A program made the translations under genes and the position numbers. A stretch of 64,000 nucleotides of DNA from Haloarcula sp. H-GB4 (GTDB lineage: Archaea > Halobacteriota > Halobacteria > Halobacteriales > Haloarculaceae), in the NCBI RefSeq assembly GCF_030848575.1, contig NZ_JAVDDX010000001.1:620001-684000 (forward strand), written 5' to 3'. Below, in pieces: positions 9,037 through 18,392 of this stretch; position 1 is the stretch's first letter, and every line of letters begins with the position of its first letter. The notes under the pieces are model-generated. The model worked only from the letters and a program-made list of their open reading frames with translations, ran no database searches and was not told the origin of the DNA.

Positions 9037-9708
9037 TCACGCAGTTAGTTGCTGCTGGATAATAACCGCGTTTGACGGGGTGTGCACGACTCGGACGGTC
9101 ACTGTGTCGCCCGGCTGCAAGTCACAGTCCCCGCCCGCTATCCGGAAGACAATCACATCTCCGGGACGGAACTCGTCTGTAACCAGAGCCCCGGTATCAT
9201 CAGCACCGCGCTCTGTAAGCGAGCCAGTGCTCTCATCAAAGATGTCGTCGCCCTCGATGTTGTCGCTCTGTGGCCGGTCACCGGATTTCACTGGGAGATT
9301 GACTAACCGCCCGTGCTTTTCAGTCCCATCGCTGCCGCAGTCAGCACTGACGGCCACCTCAATCTCGGAGACGCGGACGATATCTCCAGCAACGTGCCTG
9401 ATACGGACGATGCCCCCGTCGAACCCACTCTGCGGGGCGAACTCACCGTCTGATTGGCTGATCACAGGCGCTGTGTCATCCAGTTTCTCCGCGAGGCCGA
9501 GCGTCGCCACTGACAGCACTGCTGCGAGAACGACAGTTACCGCCACGAGGAGGATAACCGAAATAACTGAAGAGACAGCACGCAACTTACCTGTCACTGC
9601 ATCTGTTACTGCCCGACTACGTAAAAATATCCGCCCCCTGAGATGTCGTCTTGCACCGTACATTGCCGACTCTATCGCCCGTTCTGCTGATGGGGTGTCG
9701 GTCGTCAT
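9037..9708 (-). CDS. Type IV pilin-like protein
   Basis: 223-aa predicted secreted pilin-like protein. An N-terminal charged stretch of about 43 residues precedes a pilin H-domain, KLRAVSSVISVILLVAVTVV (about residues 41-60). This matches the archaeal pilin N-terminal domain, in which the PibD peptidase cuts just before the hydrophobic helix. Here the residue before the expected cut is Ala44 rather than the usual Gly. The remainder is a beta-rich globular region with a pair of Cys. I chose the ATG at 9708 because GAGGTGG lies immediately upstream; a longer frame to 9858 would run into the divergent epimerase promoter. It stands alone, with no pilus assembly ATPase nearby. Confidence 0.75.
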   Translation of the reverse strand: MTTDTPSAERAIESAMYGARRHLRGRIFLRSRAVTDAVTGKLRAVSSVISVILLVAVTVVLAAVLSVATLGLAEKLDDTAPVISQSDGEFAPQSGFDGGIVRIRHVAGDIVRVSEIEVAVSADCGSDGTEKHGRLVNLPVKSGDRPQSDNIEGDDIFDESTGSLTERGADDTGALVTDEFRPGDVIVFRIAGGDCDLQPGDTVTVRVVHTPSNAVIIQQQLTA

Positions 9709-9802
9709 GCCACCTCGGTAAACACTCGGTGTCAACTGTCGGACCGCGGCAGACGCTGGCGGTGAGCCACACTGTTTTGCTGGTCCCGTTCGAGCACAGC
9801 GT

Positions 9803-10786
9803 ATGGACAGTGTCCTCGTCATCGGCGGCGGTCGGTTCATCGGCCGGCACACAGTCACCGAGTTCCGCGACGCAGGCTACGACGTGACAATGCTCACCCG
9901 CGGACAGCGTCAGAATCCGTTCACGAACTCCGATGTCGCTCACATCAAGGGCGACCGACGCGAGCGGGACACACTCGAAACCGCTCGCGAACGGGTCGAG
10001 CCGGACGTGGTCGTCGACTGTGTGGCATACTTTCCGGAGGATGTCCGGGTGGCGACCGACGTGTTCGCCGATGTCGATGCGTACGTGTATATCTCAAGCG
10101 GCGCGGCCTACGGCGCTGAACGGACGCCCAAGCGGGAGGGGGAGACACCGCTTGCGGGCTGTACTGCCGAGCAGGCCACAACCGACAGCGCGGAGACCTA
10201 CGGGCCGCGGAAGGCCGAAGGCGATCGTGAAGTGTTCGCTGCCGCGGAGGACGGTGTGCGAGCGATGAGCGTCCGACCGACCGTCGTGTACGGGCCCTAC
10301 GACTACACTGAGCGGTTCGCCTACTGGGTCGACCGCGTGGCCGAGTACGAGCAGGTCGTTGTTCCCAGTGACGGCCTCAGCCTGTGGCAGATGGCCTACG
10401 TCGAGGACGTGGCGAGCGCGCTTCGCCTCGTCGCGGAGCGAGGGACAGCCGGCGAGGCCTACAACGTCGGCGACGAGCACGCGCCGACGCTCCGGGAGTG
10501 GGTCGACCTGCTTGCCAGAGTGCACGAGACGGATGTCGAGACAGTCGGTGTCGGTGAGCGCGAACTCGGGGCCGCGGGGCTGGACCCCGACGACTTCCCT
10601 ATCTACCGCGAGTCACCGCATCTGCTATCGACGGCGAAGCTCCGCGACATAGGCTGGTCATCGACGCCCCACGAGACGGCACTGGCCGTAACCGTCGCCG
10701 AGCACCGGGAGAACGAGCGAACCGGCCGTGAGTTCGGGCCTGACCGGGACACGGAATCAGAGCTTATCGACCGCCTAACCGAATGA
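9803..10786 (+). CDS. NAD-dependent epimerase/dehydratase (extended SDR)
   Basis: 327-aa extended short-chain dehydrogenase/reductase. The N-terminal Rossmann motif is VLVIGGGRFIG (residues 4-14). An active-site-like YGPRK (Tyr plus Lys at i+4) lies around residues 133-137, followed by a substrate-binding C-terminal half. Members act on nucleotide sugars or related compounds. The VIGGGRFIGRHT start resembles the group of mRNA-binding or chloroplast-stem-loop-like SDRs as well as UDP-sugar epimerases, so the substrate is unresolved. It ends four bases before the convergent TrmB-family gene. Confidence 0.88.
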   Translation: MDSVLVIGGGRFIGRHTVTEFRDAGYDVTMLTRGQRQNPFTNSDVAHIKGDRRERDTLETARERVEPDVVVDCVAYFPEDVRVATDVFADVDAYVYISSGAAYGAERTPKREGETPLAGCTAEQATTDSAETYGPRKAEGDREVFAAAEDGVRAMSVRPTVVYGPYDYTERFAYWVDRVAEYEQVVVPSDGLSLWQMAYVEDVASALRLVAERGTAGEAYNVGDEHAPTLREWVDLLARVHETDVETVGVGERELGAAGLDPDDFPIYRESPHLLSTAKLRDIGWSSTPHETALAVTVAEHRENERTGREFGPDRDTESELIDRLTE

Positions 10787-10789
10787 CAA

Positions 10790-11860
10790 CTACGTCCGGC
10801 GTAGCGTCGTGTGCTTGACCTCGTAGTCCTCTAAGAACGCACCGTATCCGCCGACGGTGATGCGGCCGTCTCCGATGTCGACGACCAGCGAGTTCTCGAA
10901 CCCGAAATCGCTATTGTGCGGCTCAACGAGGTTCTGTCGGACGTCGATCACCTCGCCGGATATCACTTCGAAGTCGTCGTCGGAGCCCGTCTGCCGCGCG
11001 TACAGGTCGGCGACGACGGACTCACCAGCCCGGAGTGCGAGTGTGGTCGTGAACACGACGGGACGGAACATATCGTACCGAGCCGGGAGTGTCGGAGGTT
11101 GCGACACGAGGACCTCTTCGCCTATCGGCCAATAATTGCCCAGGTAGGAACCGACTAACACAGCCGCAACTGCCTCCTGCGTAAACGTGATCGCGTTCGT
11201 CTCGTCGTGATCCCAGCTGAGCATTGTCGACGGAGAGACGAACCCGCGCTGCTGGTCCGTCGCAAGCAACGAAGGCGCGCCATCGAGGCCGATTCGGACG
11301 GCGTTGGCGATCTCCTCTAGGTCTAACTCCATCGTCGCCCTGTCGTAACTCGACAGCGTTAGGAGCACGAGGATGCCCCGTTCCTGGGCACGACGGAGCG
11401 GTTCGCGGATATCGGGGAGCCGCCGGGCCGGGATCTGCAGAATAACCTCGCAGTCGGCGGCTTCGATGTGTTGCTCCAGCCGTTTGACGATAGTCGGTCG
11501 GGACTTGACCACCTCGAAAGTGTTATTCTCGGCCGAAGTGTCCTCGTACCGGGTCTGTACCGCTGTCTCCAGCGTGTCGAGTTCGCGTTTCAGCGCGCCA
11601 AAAGCCTCTGACGGGGGTGTCGCACGGATGATCGTCGGTGTCCGATGGTCGTCGACGGTGACAAAGCCGTCCGCGGCCAGCGAACCACAGATGTCGTACA
11701 CGTAGCTCTTGGATATCCCTGCTGTTTCGGCCACTGTTCGGGCTGTTGCTGGCCCCTTTTCGACGACGGCGAGGTACGTTTCTGCCTCTGTCCTGGAGAG
11801 GCCATACTGCTGGAGTCGGTCCCGAAGGGTCTCGCTGGGTTGGCGTGTGGAGTCAGGCAT
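10790..11860 (-). CDS. TrmB-family transcriptional regulator
   Basis: 356-aa DNA-binding regulator. An N-terminal winged helix-turn-helix (about residues 10-75: LSRTEAETYLAVVEKGPATA ... GISKSYVYDICGSL) is typical of TrmB. A short coiled segment and a TrmB sugar-binding-like C-terminal domain follow. In haloarchaea, TrmB proteins respond to sugars and control carbohydrate metabolism; the next gene on the same strand encodes a GH3 glucosidase, so local control of sugar use is a reasonable inference. I chose the ATG at 11860; an in-frame TTG at 11875 would add five residues. Confidence 0.92.
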   Translation of the reverse strand: MPDSTRQPSETLRDRLQQYGLSRTEAETYLAVVEKGPATARTVAETAGISKSYVYDICGSLAADGFVTVDDHRTPTIIRATPPSEAFGALKRELDTLETAVQTRYEDTSAENNTFEVVKSRPTIVKRLEQHIEAADCEVILQIPARRLPDIREPLRRAQERGILVLLTLSSYDRATMELDLEEIANAVRIGLDGAPSLLATDQQRGFVSPSTMLSWDHDETNAITFTQEAVAAVLVGSYLGNYWPIGEEVLVSQPPTLPARYDMFRPVVFTTTLALRAGESVVADLYARQTGSDDDFEVISGEVIDVRQNLVEPHNSDFGFENSLVVDIGDGRITVGGYGAFLEDYEVKHTTLRRT

Positions 11861-12042
11861 AGATGTCCTGCTCAAACCGCATTGGCTGATTCCGTGTCAC
11901 TGGGTCACTGCTTTAGGTACTATAATCGAATATACATAATTGTTTGTGGGCGTGCGAGCGGACCAGTGTCTGTCTGTGCATGGTGGGTCTCTGAGGTCTG
12001 TGCACCGGCGGGAACACCGCGGATTAGAGTACGTGACCCGCC

Positions 12043-14637
12043 TCAGGATCCCTTCCGAACCTCATCGAGAAGTTCGACGACGTCTTCCATGGTGGGGTCG
12101 CGGCTGGTGCTGTCGCCGTTAGCATTTCTGTTCCCGTTGTTACCGTTGCCGGTTTTATTCCCACTATTGCCCCGACCGGGGTTGCTCTCTGACCCGTTCG
12201 GGAGGCCCGGAACGGGGTCCGGATCGGTGATGCTCGCCGTGTTCCGGACGGTGAGCGTGGCCGTTGGGCCGTCTTGGCCGACAGTGAGTTGGTACTCGCC
12301 AGCTTCGACGACCTTCGGGCCGAGTCCAAGCACGTCACCGGGAACCACCTCCAGCGCCGTCAGGTCGGCGGTCACGTCCACTGTGGCTGACTCGCCAGCG
12401 TCAAGCGAGACACGCTCGTAGCCGAGCAGTCGGCGTCTCGGCTGGAGGACCGAGCCGTACGACTGGGTGTTGAACACCTCGACGATGTGCTCGCCAGCCA
12501 TCTCGCCGACGTTCGTCACCTCGACGCTGACAGTCACTTCAGACTGGTTAGCCGGGTTACCGACAGTGGGCTGCGTGACCGAGACGCTGCCGTACTCGAA
12601 ATTGGTGTACGAGAGCCCGTGGCCGTACTCGTACAGCGCGGTGTTGTCCGTCGCGCCCGTCGATGTCGGGTCGTAGCGGCTGTGCTGTACGGGCGCGGTC
12701 CCGACGTTCTCGGGCCAACTGAAAGGGAGCTTGCCCGAGGGGTTGTACTCGCCGACCAGTGTTTCGGCGATGGCGACCCCGCCGTCGCTACCGGGCTGGC
12801 CGGCAAACAGGAGGGCGTCGAGCTGGCTGAACGTCTCCGGAGACCCTCGCGGCGCACCGGCGAGCATGACGCCGATTATCGGCGTCGAATCGTCTGCGGA
12901 TTCGACGACGGTGTCGAGGAGGGCTTGCTGGGACTCGTCGAGCACCAGTTCGTCACGGTCGCCGAACCCTTCATTGTGGGTCCCTTCGCCGATAACGACG
13001 ACGACGGCGTCGGACTCGGGAGCAGCCGATTCGACCTGTGACCGTTGCTCGTCGGTGAAGTCGAAATTTCCGTTCTCGTCGCTCTGCTGGTTCTCGCCGT
13101 CGCCCTCGCCGGCCCACCAGGTGGTGTTCTCGTACGAGGTGGGAACGTGCGTGAGACTGCCGACGCGAGCGCGGAGTTCCGCTTCGAGGAGGTTCTGGCG
13201 CGGGAACGGGCCGCTGGCGCTGGCCCCCTGCCAGCCAAGCGTCCAGCCGCCGTGTTGCATCAGCGCGCGGGTGTTGTTGCCGTTGGCGTCGACGCCGGGC
13301 CCGGTCAGCAGGACGGTCTCGTCGCCGGACAGCGGGAGCGTGTCCTCCGTGTTTTTCAGGAGGACCATCGATTCCTTTGCCATCGTCTCGGCGGTCTCCT
13401 GTGCGCCGCCGAGTACGTTCCCGATGCGGGACTCGTCGACCGTCGGCTGCTCGAACAGGCCGAGGTCGGCCTTCAGTTCGAGGATCCGCCGGACCGCTTC
13501 GTCGATACGCTCCATCGGAATCGCGCCGTCCTCGACGAGGCCGACCACGGTATCGATGAACTGGACCGGTCCCGGTGCGTCGCCGCCGTTGCCGATCATA
13601 TACATATCGACGCCAGCGTTGATGGCCATCTCTGTCGCCGTCTCGAAGTCGGGCGCGTAGTCGTGGTTCGTGATCATGCGGTTCAGGTCGTCCCAGTCCG
13701 AGACGACCATCCCCTCGTAGCCGTAGGTATCCCGGAGCAGGGTCGTCAACAGCCAGTGAGAGGCGTGGGCCGGCACCCCGTTTATCGACCCGCTGTTGAC
13801 CATTACCGTCCCGGGTTCGGATTTCAGTGCCTCCCGGTACGGCGGGAGGATGTTCGTCCGGAGGTCACGTAGCGACGTTGAGGCCGGTGCGCGGTCGTTG
13901 CCGTTGTTCGGGATGGAGTAGGCCGCGAAGTGTTTGACACACGCTGTCAGCCGGTCGTCGTCCTCAAGTGCCCGTGCTCGTACCCGTGAGACATCCGCTT
14001 CGAGTTTTGGGTCCTCGCTGATACCCTCGAAGAAGCGGCCCCAGCGGGGGTCTCGCTGGAGATCCGTCGTCGGTGCGAAGGTCCAGTGTGCGCCCATCGC
14101 CGCCGTTGAGTTGCTCGTGTGGCGCTCGGCCTCTGCGATCAGACTCAGGTCTCGCGTCGCACCCATGTTCAACCGCTGGGGGAACACCGTCGCACCCTCC
14201 AAGAGGCCGTTGCCGTGTGTTGCATCGACGCCGTAGAGAAACGGGATGTCGTGATCGGCGTTCTCCATGTTGTATTCCTGGAGAGCATTGATTCCTTGAA
14301 CCACGGTCTCGCCGTCGAAGCTCGGCGGTTCGGCCCCACCTGAGAGGATTGACCCGACGCCGAGTTCACTGAAATACTCGCCGACCGTGTCGACCCCGAA
14401 GCTATCAGGGACGTTTGATTCCTCGGGTTCTGCCTCGAAGGAGCTAATTGCGACCTGCGTCATCTGTCCCGCTTTCTCCTCCAGTGTGAGGTCGCCGACG
14501 AGCGAATCGACGTCCGGTTGCGCCGCGGCGGTCCCAACACCTGCGCCGGTGGCGGCCGCTGCCGTGGCCACGCCGGTCGCTTTCAGAAACGCCCGCCGAG
14601 ACGCTCGCATGCCGTCGTCAGTCGTGTCATGTGCCAT
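12043..14637 (-). CDS. Secreted glycoside hydrolase family 3 (beta-glucosidase-like)
   Basis: 864-aa exo-acting beta-glycosidase, predicted to be exported folded by the Tat pathway. The N-terminus carries SRRAFLK followed by an Ala/Gly-rich hydrophobic segment. The GH3 N-terminal barrel contains the nucleophile region VVSDWDDL. The GH3 C-terminal alpha/beta domain and a fibronectin III-like domain follow. The last roughly 65 residues form an Asn/Gly/Ser-rich linker ending in a short acidic helix (MEDVVELLDEVRK). No LPXTG- or PGF-type sorting motif is visible. I chose the ATG at 14637; a TTG at 14652 is in frame. The TrmB gene lies downstream on the same strand. Confidence 0.93.
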   Translation of the reverse strand: MAHDTTDDGMRASRRAFLKATGVATAAAATGAGVGTAAAQPDVDSLVGDLTLEEKAGQMTQVAISSFEAEPEESNVPDSFGVDTVGEYFSELGVGSILSGGAEPPSFDGETVVQGINALQEYNMENADHDIPFLYGVDATHGNGLLEGATVFPQRLNMGATRDLSLIAEAERHTSNSTAAMGAHWTFAPTTDLQRDPRWGRFFEGISEDPKLEADVSRVRARALEDDDRLTACVKHFAAYSIPNNGNDRAPASTSLRDLRTNILPPYREALKSEPGTVMVNSGSINGVPAHASHWLLTTLLRDTYGYEGMVVSDWDDLNRMITNHDYAPDFETATEMAINAGVDMYMIGNGGDAPGPVQFIDTVVGLVEDGAIPMERIDEAVRRILELKADLGLFEQPTVDESRIGNVLGGAQETAETMAKESMVLLKNTEDTLPLSGDETVLLTGPGVDANGNNTRALMQHGGWTLGWQGASASGPFPRQNLLEAELRARVGSLTHVPTSYENTTWWAGEGDGENQQSDENGNFDFTDEQRSQVESAAPESDAVVVVIGEGTHNEGFGDRDELVLDESQQALLDTVVESADDSTPIIGVMLAGAPRGSPETFSQLDALLFAGQPGSDGGVAIAETLVGEYNPSGKLPFSWPENVGTAPVQHSRYDPTSTGATDNTALYEYGHGLSYTNFEYGSVSVTQPTVGNPANQSEVTVSVEVTNVGEMAGEHIVEVFNTQSYGSVLQPRRRLLGYERVSLDAGESATVDVTADLTALEVVPGDVLGLGPKVVEAGEYQLTVGQDGPTATLTVRNTASITDPDPVPGLPNGSESNPGRGNSGNKTGNGNNGNRNANGDSTSRDPTMEDVVELLDEVRKGS

Positions 14638-14779
14638 GACAGGCACACCCAATCGTTAACGTTAATAATTGTTTTTGAAAAACTTGTGTGTAATAGTTGC
14701 CAACGGATTTTGGGTACCGCGCAGTCGGAACGCCAGTCGCACCTAAACTGTTTTCACGCGTGCCCGGAGACAGGCAACC

Positions 14780-15838
14780 ATGTTCGAGAAACGCACCTGG
14801 ATCCGTCTCCCCCGGAACGTCGTGGTCGGGCACGGTGTCCTCGGCCAGGCAATCGAGGCCGTGAGCGAACTCCACCTGACCGGCAGGCCGCTGGTTGTCT
14901 CCAGTCCGACGCCACATGATGTCGCCGGCAAGCGGGTCGTCGACCAGTTTGAGGACGCGGGGTACGACCCCTCCGAGATCGTCATCGATCAAGCCAGTTT
15001 CGATGCCGTCCAGCAGGTCATCGACCACGCGTCGGAGATTGATGCGGGCTTCCTGCTTGGTGTTGGCGGCGGGAAGGCCATCGATATCACGAAGATGGCA
15101 GCCGACGACCTCGGGCTGGGGTTTGTCTCGGTGCCGACGGCCGCGAGCCACGACGGCATCGTCTCTGGCCGCGGCTCGGTCCCCGAAGGTGATACGCGCC
15201 ACAGCGTCGCCGCTGAGCCGCCACTGGCCGTCATCGCCGACACTGAGGTGCTGGCAGAGGCCCCCTGGCGGCTGACCACTGCCGGCTGTGCCGACATAAT
15301 CTCGAACTACACCGCGGTTCGGGACTGGCAACTTGCCCACCGGCTCAAGAACGTCCACTACTCCGAGTACGCCGGCGCGCTCTCCCAGATGACCGCCGAG
15401 ATGCTCGTCGAGAGTGCTGACTCGATAAAACAGGGGCTCGAGGAGTCGTCATGGATTGTCGTGAAAGCGCTCGTTTCTTCCGGCGTTGCGATGTCTATTG
15501 CCGGTTCTTCTCGGCCGGCAAGCGGCGCGGAACACCTGTTTTCCCACCAGCTGGATCGGCTCGTCCCAGACGGCGCGCTTCACGGCCATCAGGTCGGTGT
15601 CGGCTCGATCATGACCGAATACCTCCACAGCGGCCAGAAAGGCCAGTGGAAAGACGCCAGAGATGCACTGGCCGCCATCGGCGCGCCGACAACGGCAGAC
15701 GAGCTCGGCATCGATGACGAGACGGTGATCGAAGCGCTGACCACGGCCCATCAGATCCGTGACCGCTACACGGTGTTGGGGGATGGAATGAGTGAAGAAG
15801 CAGCGATAGAAGCAGCGACCGTTACCGGCGTTATCTAA
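14780..15838 (+). CDS. egsA: sn-Glycerol-1-phosphate dehydrogenase
   Basis: Reduces dihydroxyacetone phosphate to sn-glycerol-1-phosphate, the step that sets archaeal lipid backbone stereochemistry. At 352 aa it is full length. It shows the nucleotide-binding GVGGGKAIDITK motif (about residues 94-105) and the VPTAASHDGIVS region. His-containing metal-site segments GAEHLFSHQLD and HGHQVGVGS are present, as in the iron/zinc polyol dehydrogenase superfamily. The gene is divergent from the GH3 gene, and its 3' end overlaps the convergent Nudix-like gene by four bases. Confidence 0.96.
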   Translation: MFEKRTWIRLPRNVVVGHGVLGQAIEAVSELHLTGRPLVVSSPTPHDVAGKRVVDQFEDAGYDPSEIVIDQASFDAVQQVIDHASEIDAGFLLGVGGGKAIDITKMAADDLGLGFVSVPTAASHDGIVSGRGSVPEGDTRHSVAAEPPLAVIADTEVLAEAPWRLTTAGCADIISNYTAVRDWQLAHRLKNVHYSEYAGALSQMTAEMLVESADSIKQGLEESSWIVVKALVSSGVAMSIAGSSRPASGAEHLFSHQLDRLVPDGALHGHQVGVGSIMTEYLHSGQKGQWKDARDALAAIGAPTTADELGIDDETVIEALTTAHQIRDRYTVLGDGMSEEAAIEAATVTGVI

Positions 15839-16350
15839 ACCAGTTCCGCGACCGCGACATCGCTCGCGTCGTCCCACCGGATCGACGCTTCGGCCTCGTC
15901 GGGCGTCCCAGCGTCACCGTCTTCGGGTGCCGTGCTTTTGATCTCCGCGTCGAACACGATACTGAGCCGGTACACCGTCTCAGCGTCCGGGTCTGCCTCG
16001 TTTCGCACGCCACAAATGGTCGCCCGAACCGCGTCACGAATCGTACACGCGACGCCGGCCGTTTCGGTGACAACCCGCTCGACCGCTGCCGCCGGCCGTT
16101 CGGCCCCCTGTGTCTGGCCTTGCGGGATCTCCCAGGACCCGTCAGCGTCACTCATCAACACGTCGCCCGACTCGTTGTGGACGAACGCGTGTACGTCCAC
16201 CTGTCCTGCTCGTGAGCGCTCGACAGCACGCTGGTATGCCTCTGCACCCACCGAAAAGGTGGTCTGGTCAACCGGCGTCGAGCCGAACTCCTGTTCGAGA
16301 CGGGCGAGACGCTCTTGCACCCGTGCTCGCGAGCGCTCGGCTATCTCCAT
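15835..16350 (-). CDS. Nudix-fold protein with a degenerate Nudix box
   Basis: 171-aa protein. A helical N-terminus (about 1-50) is followed by a Nudix fold (HAFVHNESGDVLM ... GSWEIPQGQ). The Nudix box aligns with correct spacing (Gly78, Glu84, Arg92, Glu96, Gly99). However, the two metal-binding Glu of REUxEE are replaced by Val93 and Thr97, so classical Mg-dependent hydrolase activity is doubtful. A TATA-like ATTTATTATG lies about 26 bases before the ATG at 16350, supporting this start over an upstream GTG (16398). It may be a nucleotide-binding regulator or an altered hydrolase (inference). Confidence 0.8.
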   Translation of the reverse strand: MEIAERSRARVQERLARLEQEFGSTPVDQTTFSVGAEAYQRAVERSRAGQVDVHAFVHNESGDVLMSDADGSWEIPQGQTQGAERPAAAVERVVTETAGVACTIRDAVRATICGVRNEADPDAETVYRLSIVFDAEIKSTAPEDGDAGTPDEAEASIRWDDASDVAVAELV

Positions 16351-16473
16351 ACGAAACGGTGCTTCGGCAGCATAATAAATCCGCCTGAACACTCTCACGG
16401 TTTGAAAATACCCCGGTGTACCGGCGACAACACGCGTGCAGTGGACGCCCGCGACAACGTTAGTATGGCTCGC

Positions 16474-18285
16474 TCAGACGTGGTCGTTGAGGAATTCGAC
16501 GACGGCGGTGTACGCTTCAATCCGGTTCTCCCGCTTGCTGATGCCGTGTCCCTCGTCGTCGAAGATGAGCTTTTCCACCGGGACGCCCTGTTTGGACGCC
16601 TGCTCGGCGATTTGTTCGGCCTCGTCAACTGGGACACGCGGGTCGTTGGCCCCGTGGAGGACGAACAGTGGCGCGTGGATGCGGTCGACGTTGTTGATCG
16701 GCGAGATAGATTCGAGGAACTCGCGGTCCGCTTCGAGAGACCCGTACTCGGCCTCGCGGAGTTCCCGCCGCCAGTCACCGGTGTTCTCCAGAAACGTCAC
16801 GAAGTTGGCGATGCCAACCACGTCGACACCGGCCGCCCAGAGGTCCGGGTACTCGGTCAGTGCCGCAAGGACCATGAAACCGCCGTAGGACCCGCCCATC
16901 GCCACGATCCGGTCGGAGTCGACAGCCCGGTGGTCGTGGAGCCAATCGACGCCGGCCCGAAGGTCTTTCACCGAGTCCATCCGCTTTTCCACGTCATCAA
17001 GGTGCGTGTAGGCCTTTCCGTAGCCCGTCGACCCGCGGACATTGGGCTCGAAGACGGCGTAGCCTCGTGAGAGGAAGTACTGGGTCAGGCCGGAGAACGA
17101 CGGGCGACGCTGGCTCTCCGGGCCGCCGTGGATATCGACGATGACGGGCGTGTCGCCGTCAGCGCCAGCCCCGTCAGCCGCGCCGTCCGGCAGCGAGAAC
17201 AGCGCCGGAATCTCTCGCCCGTCGAAGGAGTCAAACCGGACGACTTCTGGCTCAATGAACGTTTCACGCGGGATGCCAGCTGTCGAGGCGGCCGTCCACT
17301 GCTCGCTCTCGCCGGTCTCGGCCTCCACGACGAACACGTTGGTGTTGACCTGCCGCCCGGTGACGCTGACGGCGAACCGTTCGGCGTCGGGTCCCCACGA
17401 AACGCCCCCGGCCAGCCCGCCCGGCAGGTCCGGCGTCGGGAACGTCTCAATGGTTGTCGGCCCTGTCAGTTCGCCGACGGTGAGTTCGTTGTAGCCGTCG
17501 ATGTTGCGCGAGTACACGAGACGGCCACTGTCCTTGTCAAGCGCGACGCCGTCGATGTTCCACTGGTCGTCCGAGCGGACGATGTCGAGGTCGCCCTCAA
17601 GCGAAAGGCGGGCAAGTTCGAGCGTGTCGCTTTCGGCGTCGGTGACGAGATACACCGCCTCGCCCTCCGGTCCCCACGACGCGCTCGTGTAACGGACCTT
17701 CCCCTCGTGTGGCGTGAGATGGCTGCGATTCCCGCTGTCGATGTCAAGCACGTAGATGTCTTGGTCGAAACTGGAGTGGGCTTCGCTGACTAACAGTCGC
17801 TCACCGTCGGGCGAGAAGCCGCGGACGGAGAACCAGCCATCTCCCTTCCAGATTAGGTCCGCATCGTCGCCGGTCGCGTCGCGGTCCTGCACGTAGATGT
17901 CGAAGACAGCCTCGTCCCGACGGTTCGACGCGAACGCGAAGCGCTCGCCATCGGGCGACCAGCCGCCCCAGCGGTGTTTCGCGTCGGGCATCCCGGTGAG
18001 TTCGTGGACGCGCCCGTTCGCGTCGAGCCGGTACAGCTGCGCCCGCTCGTTGCCGCCCTCGTCCATGCCGAAGACGAGTTCCTGGCGCTCGGGCGAGAAG
18101 TCGACGAAGCTCACAGTGTCGTCGTAGAACGTCAACTGTTCGGGCCAGCCGTGGGGTTCGGGAAGCGACCAGAGCTGGGCAACGCCGGTCGTGTTCATCA
18201 GGAAAGCGAGCGTCCCGTCCGGCGCGAACGAGCTGCCGTAGGCGCTTCGGACGTTGAGATAGCGCGAAAGGTCGTACGCGGTCAC
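16474..18285 (-). CDS. S9-family serine peptidase (acylaminoacyl/prolyl oligopeptidase type)
   Basis: Cytoplasmic oligopeptidase or acylaminoacyl peptidase of about 603 aa. The N-terminal two thirds is a beta-propeller with repeated WSPDG/FSPDG-like blades. The C-terminal alpha/beta hydrolase domain has the nucleophile in GGSYGG, an acid in NDPRVP and the His in DEGHG. No signal peptide is present. The start is uncertain: in-frame TTG (18312), GTG (18306) and GTG (18285) are possible. I prefer 18285 because the family commonly begins close to the YDLSRYLNVR segment. It stands between the Nudix-like gene and a DUF2339 membrane protein, with no obvious operon. Confidence 0.92.
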   Translation of the reverse strand: MTAYDLSRYLNVRSAYGSSFAPDGTLAFLMNTTGVAQLWSLPEPHGWPEQLTFYDDTVSFVDFSPERQELVFGMDEGGNERAQLYRLDANGRVHELTGMPDAKHRWGGWSPDGERFAFASNRRDEAVFDIYVQDRDATGDDADLIWKGDGWFSVRGFSPDGERLLVSEAHSSFDQDIYVLDIDSGNRSHLTPHEGKVRYTSASWGPEGEAVYLVTDAESDTLELARLSLEGDLDIVRSDDQWNIDGVALDKDSGRLVYSRNIDGYNELTVGELTGPTTIETFPTPDLPGGLAGGVSWGPDAERFAVSVTGRQVNTNVFVVEAETGESEQWTAASTAGIPRETFIEPEVVRFDSFDGREIPALFSLPDGAADGAGADGDTPVIVDIHGGPESQRRPSFSGLTQYFLSRGYAVFEPNVRGSTGYGKAYTHLDDVEKRMDSVKDLRAGVDWLHDHRAVDSDRIVAMGGSYGGFMVLAALTEYPDLWAAGVDVVGIANFVTFLENTGDWRRELREAEYGSLEADREFLESISPINNVDRIHAPLFVLHGANDPRVPVDEAEQIAEQASKQGVPVEKLIFDDEGHGISKRENRIEAYTAVVEFLNDHV

Positions 18286-18392
18286 AACGGGAGGGAGGGC
18301 AGGCACGGGCAAAACCCTTTGTGGCGACCGTAGTCCTGATTCAGCGGAACGCAGCTGTGTTACCCTGACAGACGCTGAAGCGGTTTCTCGCC

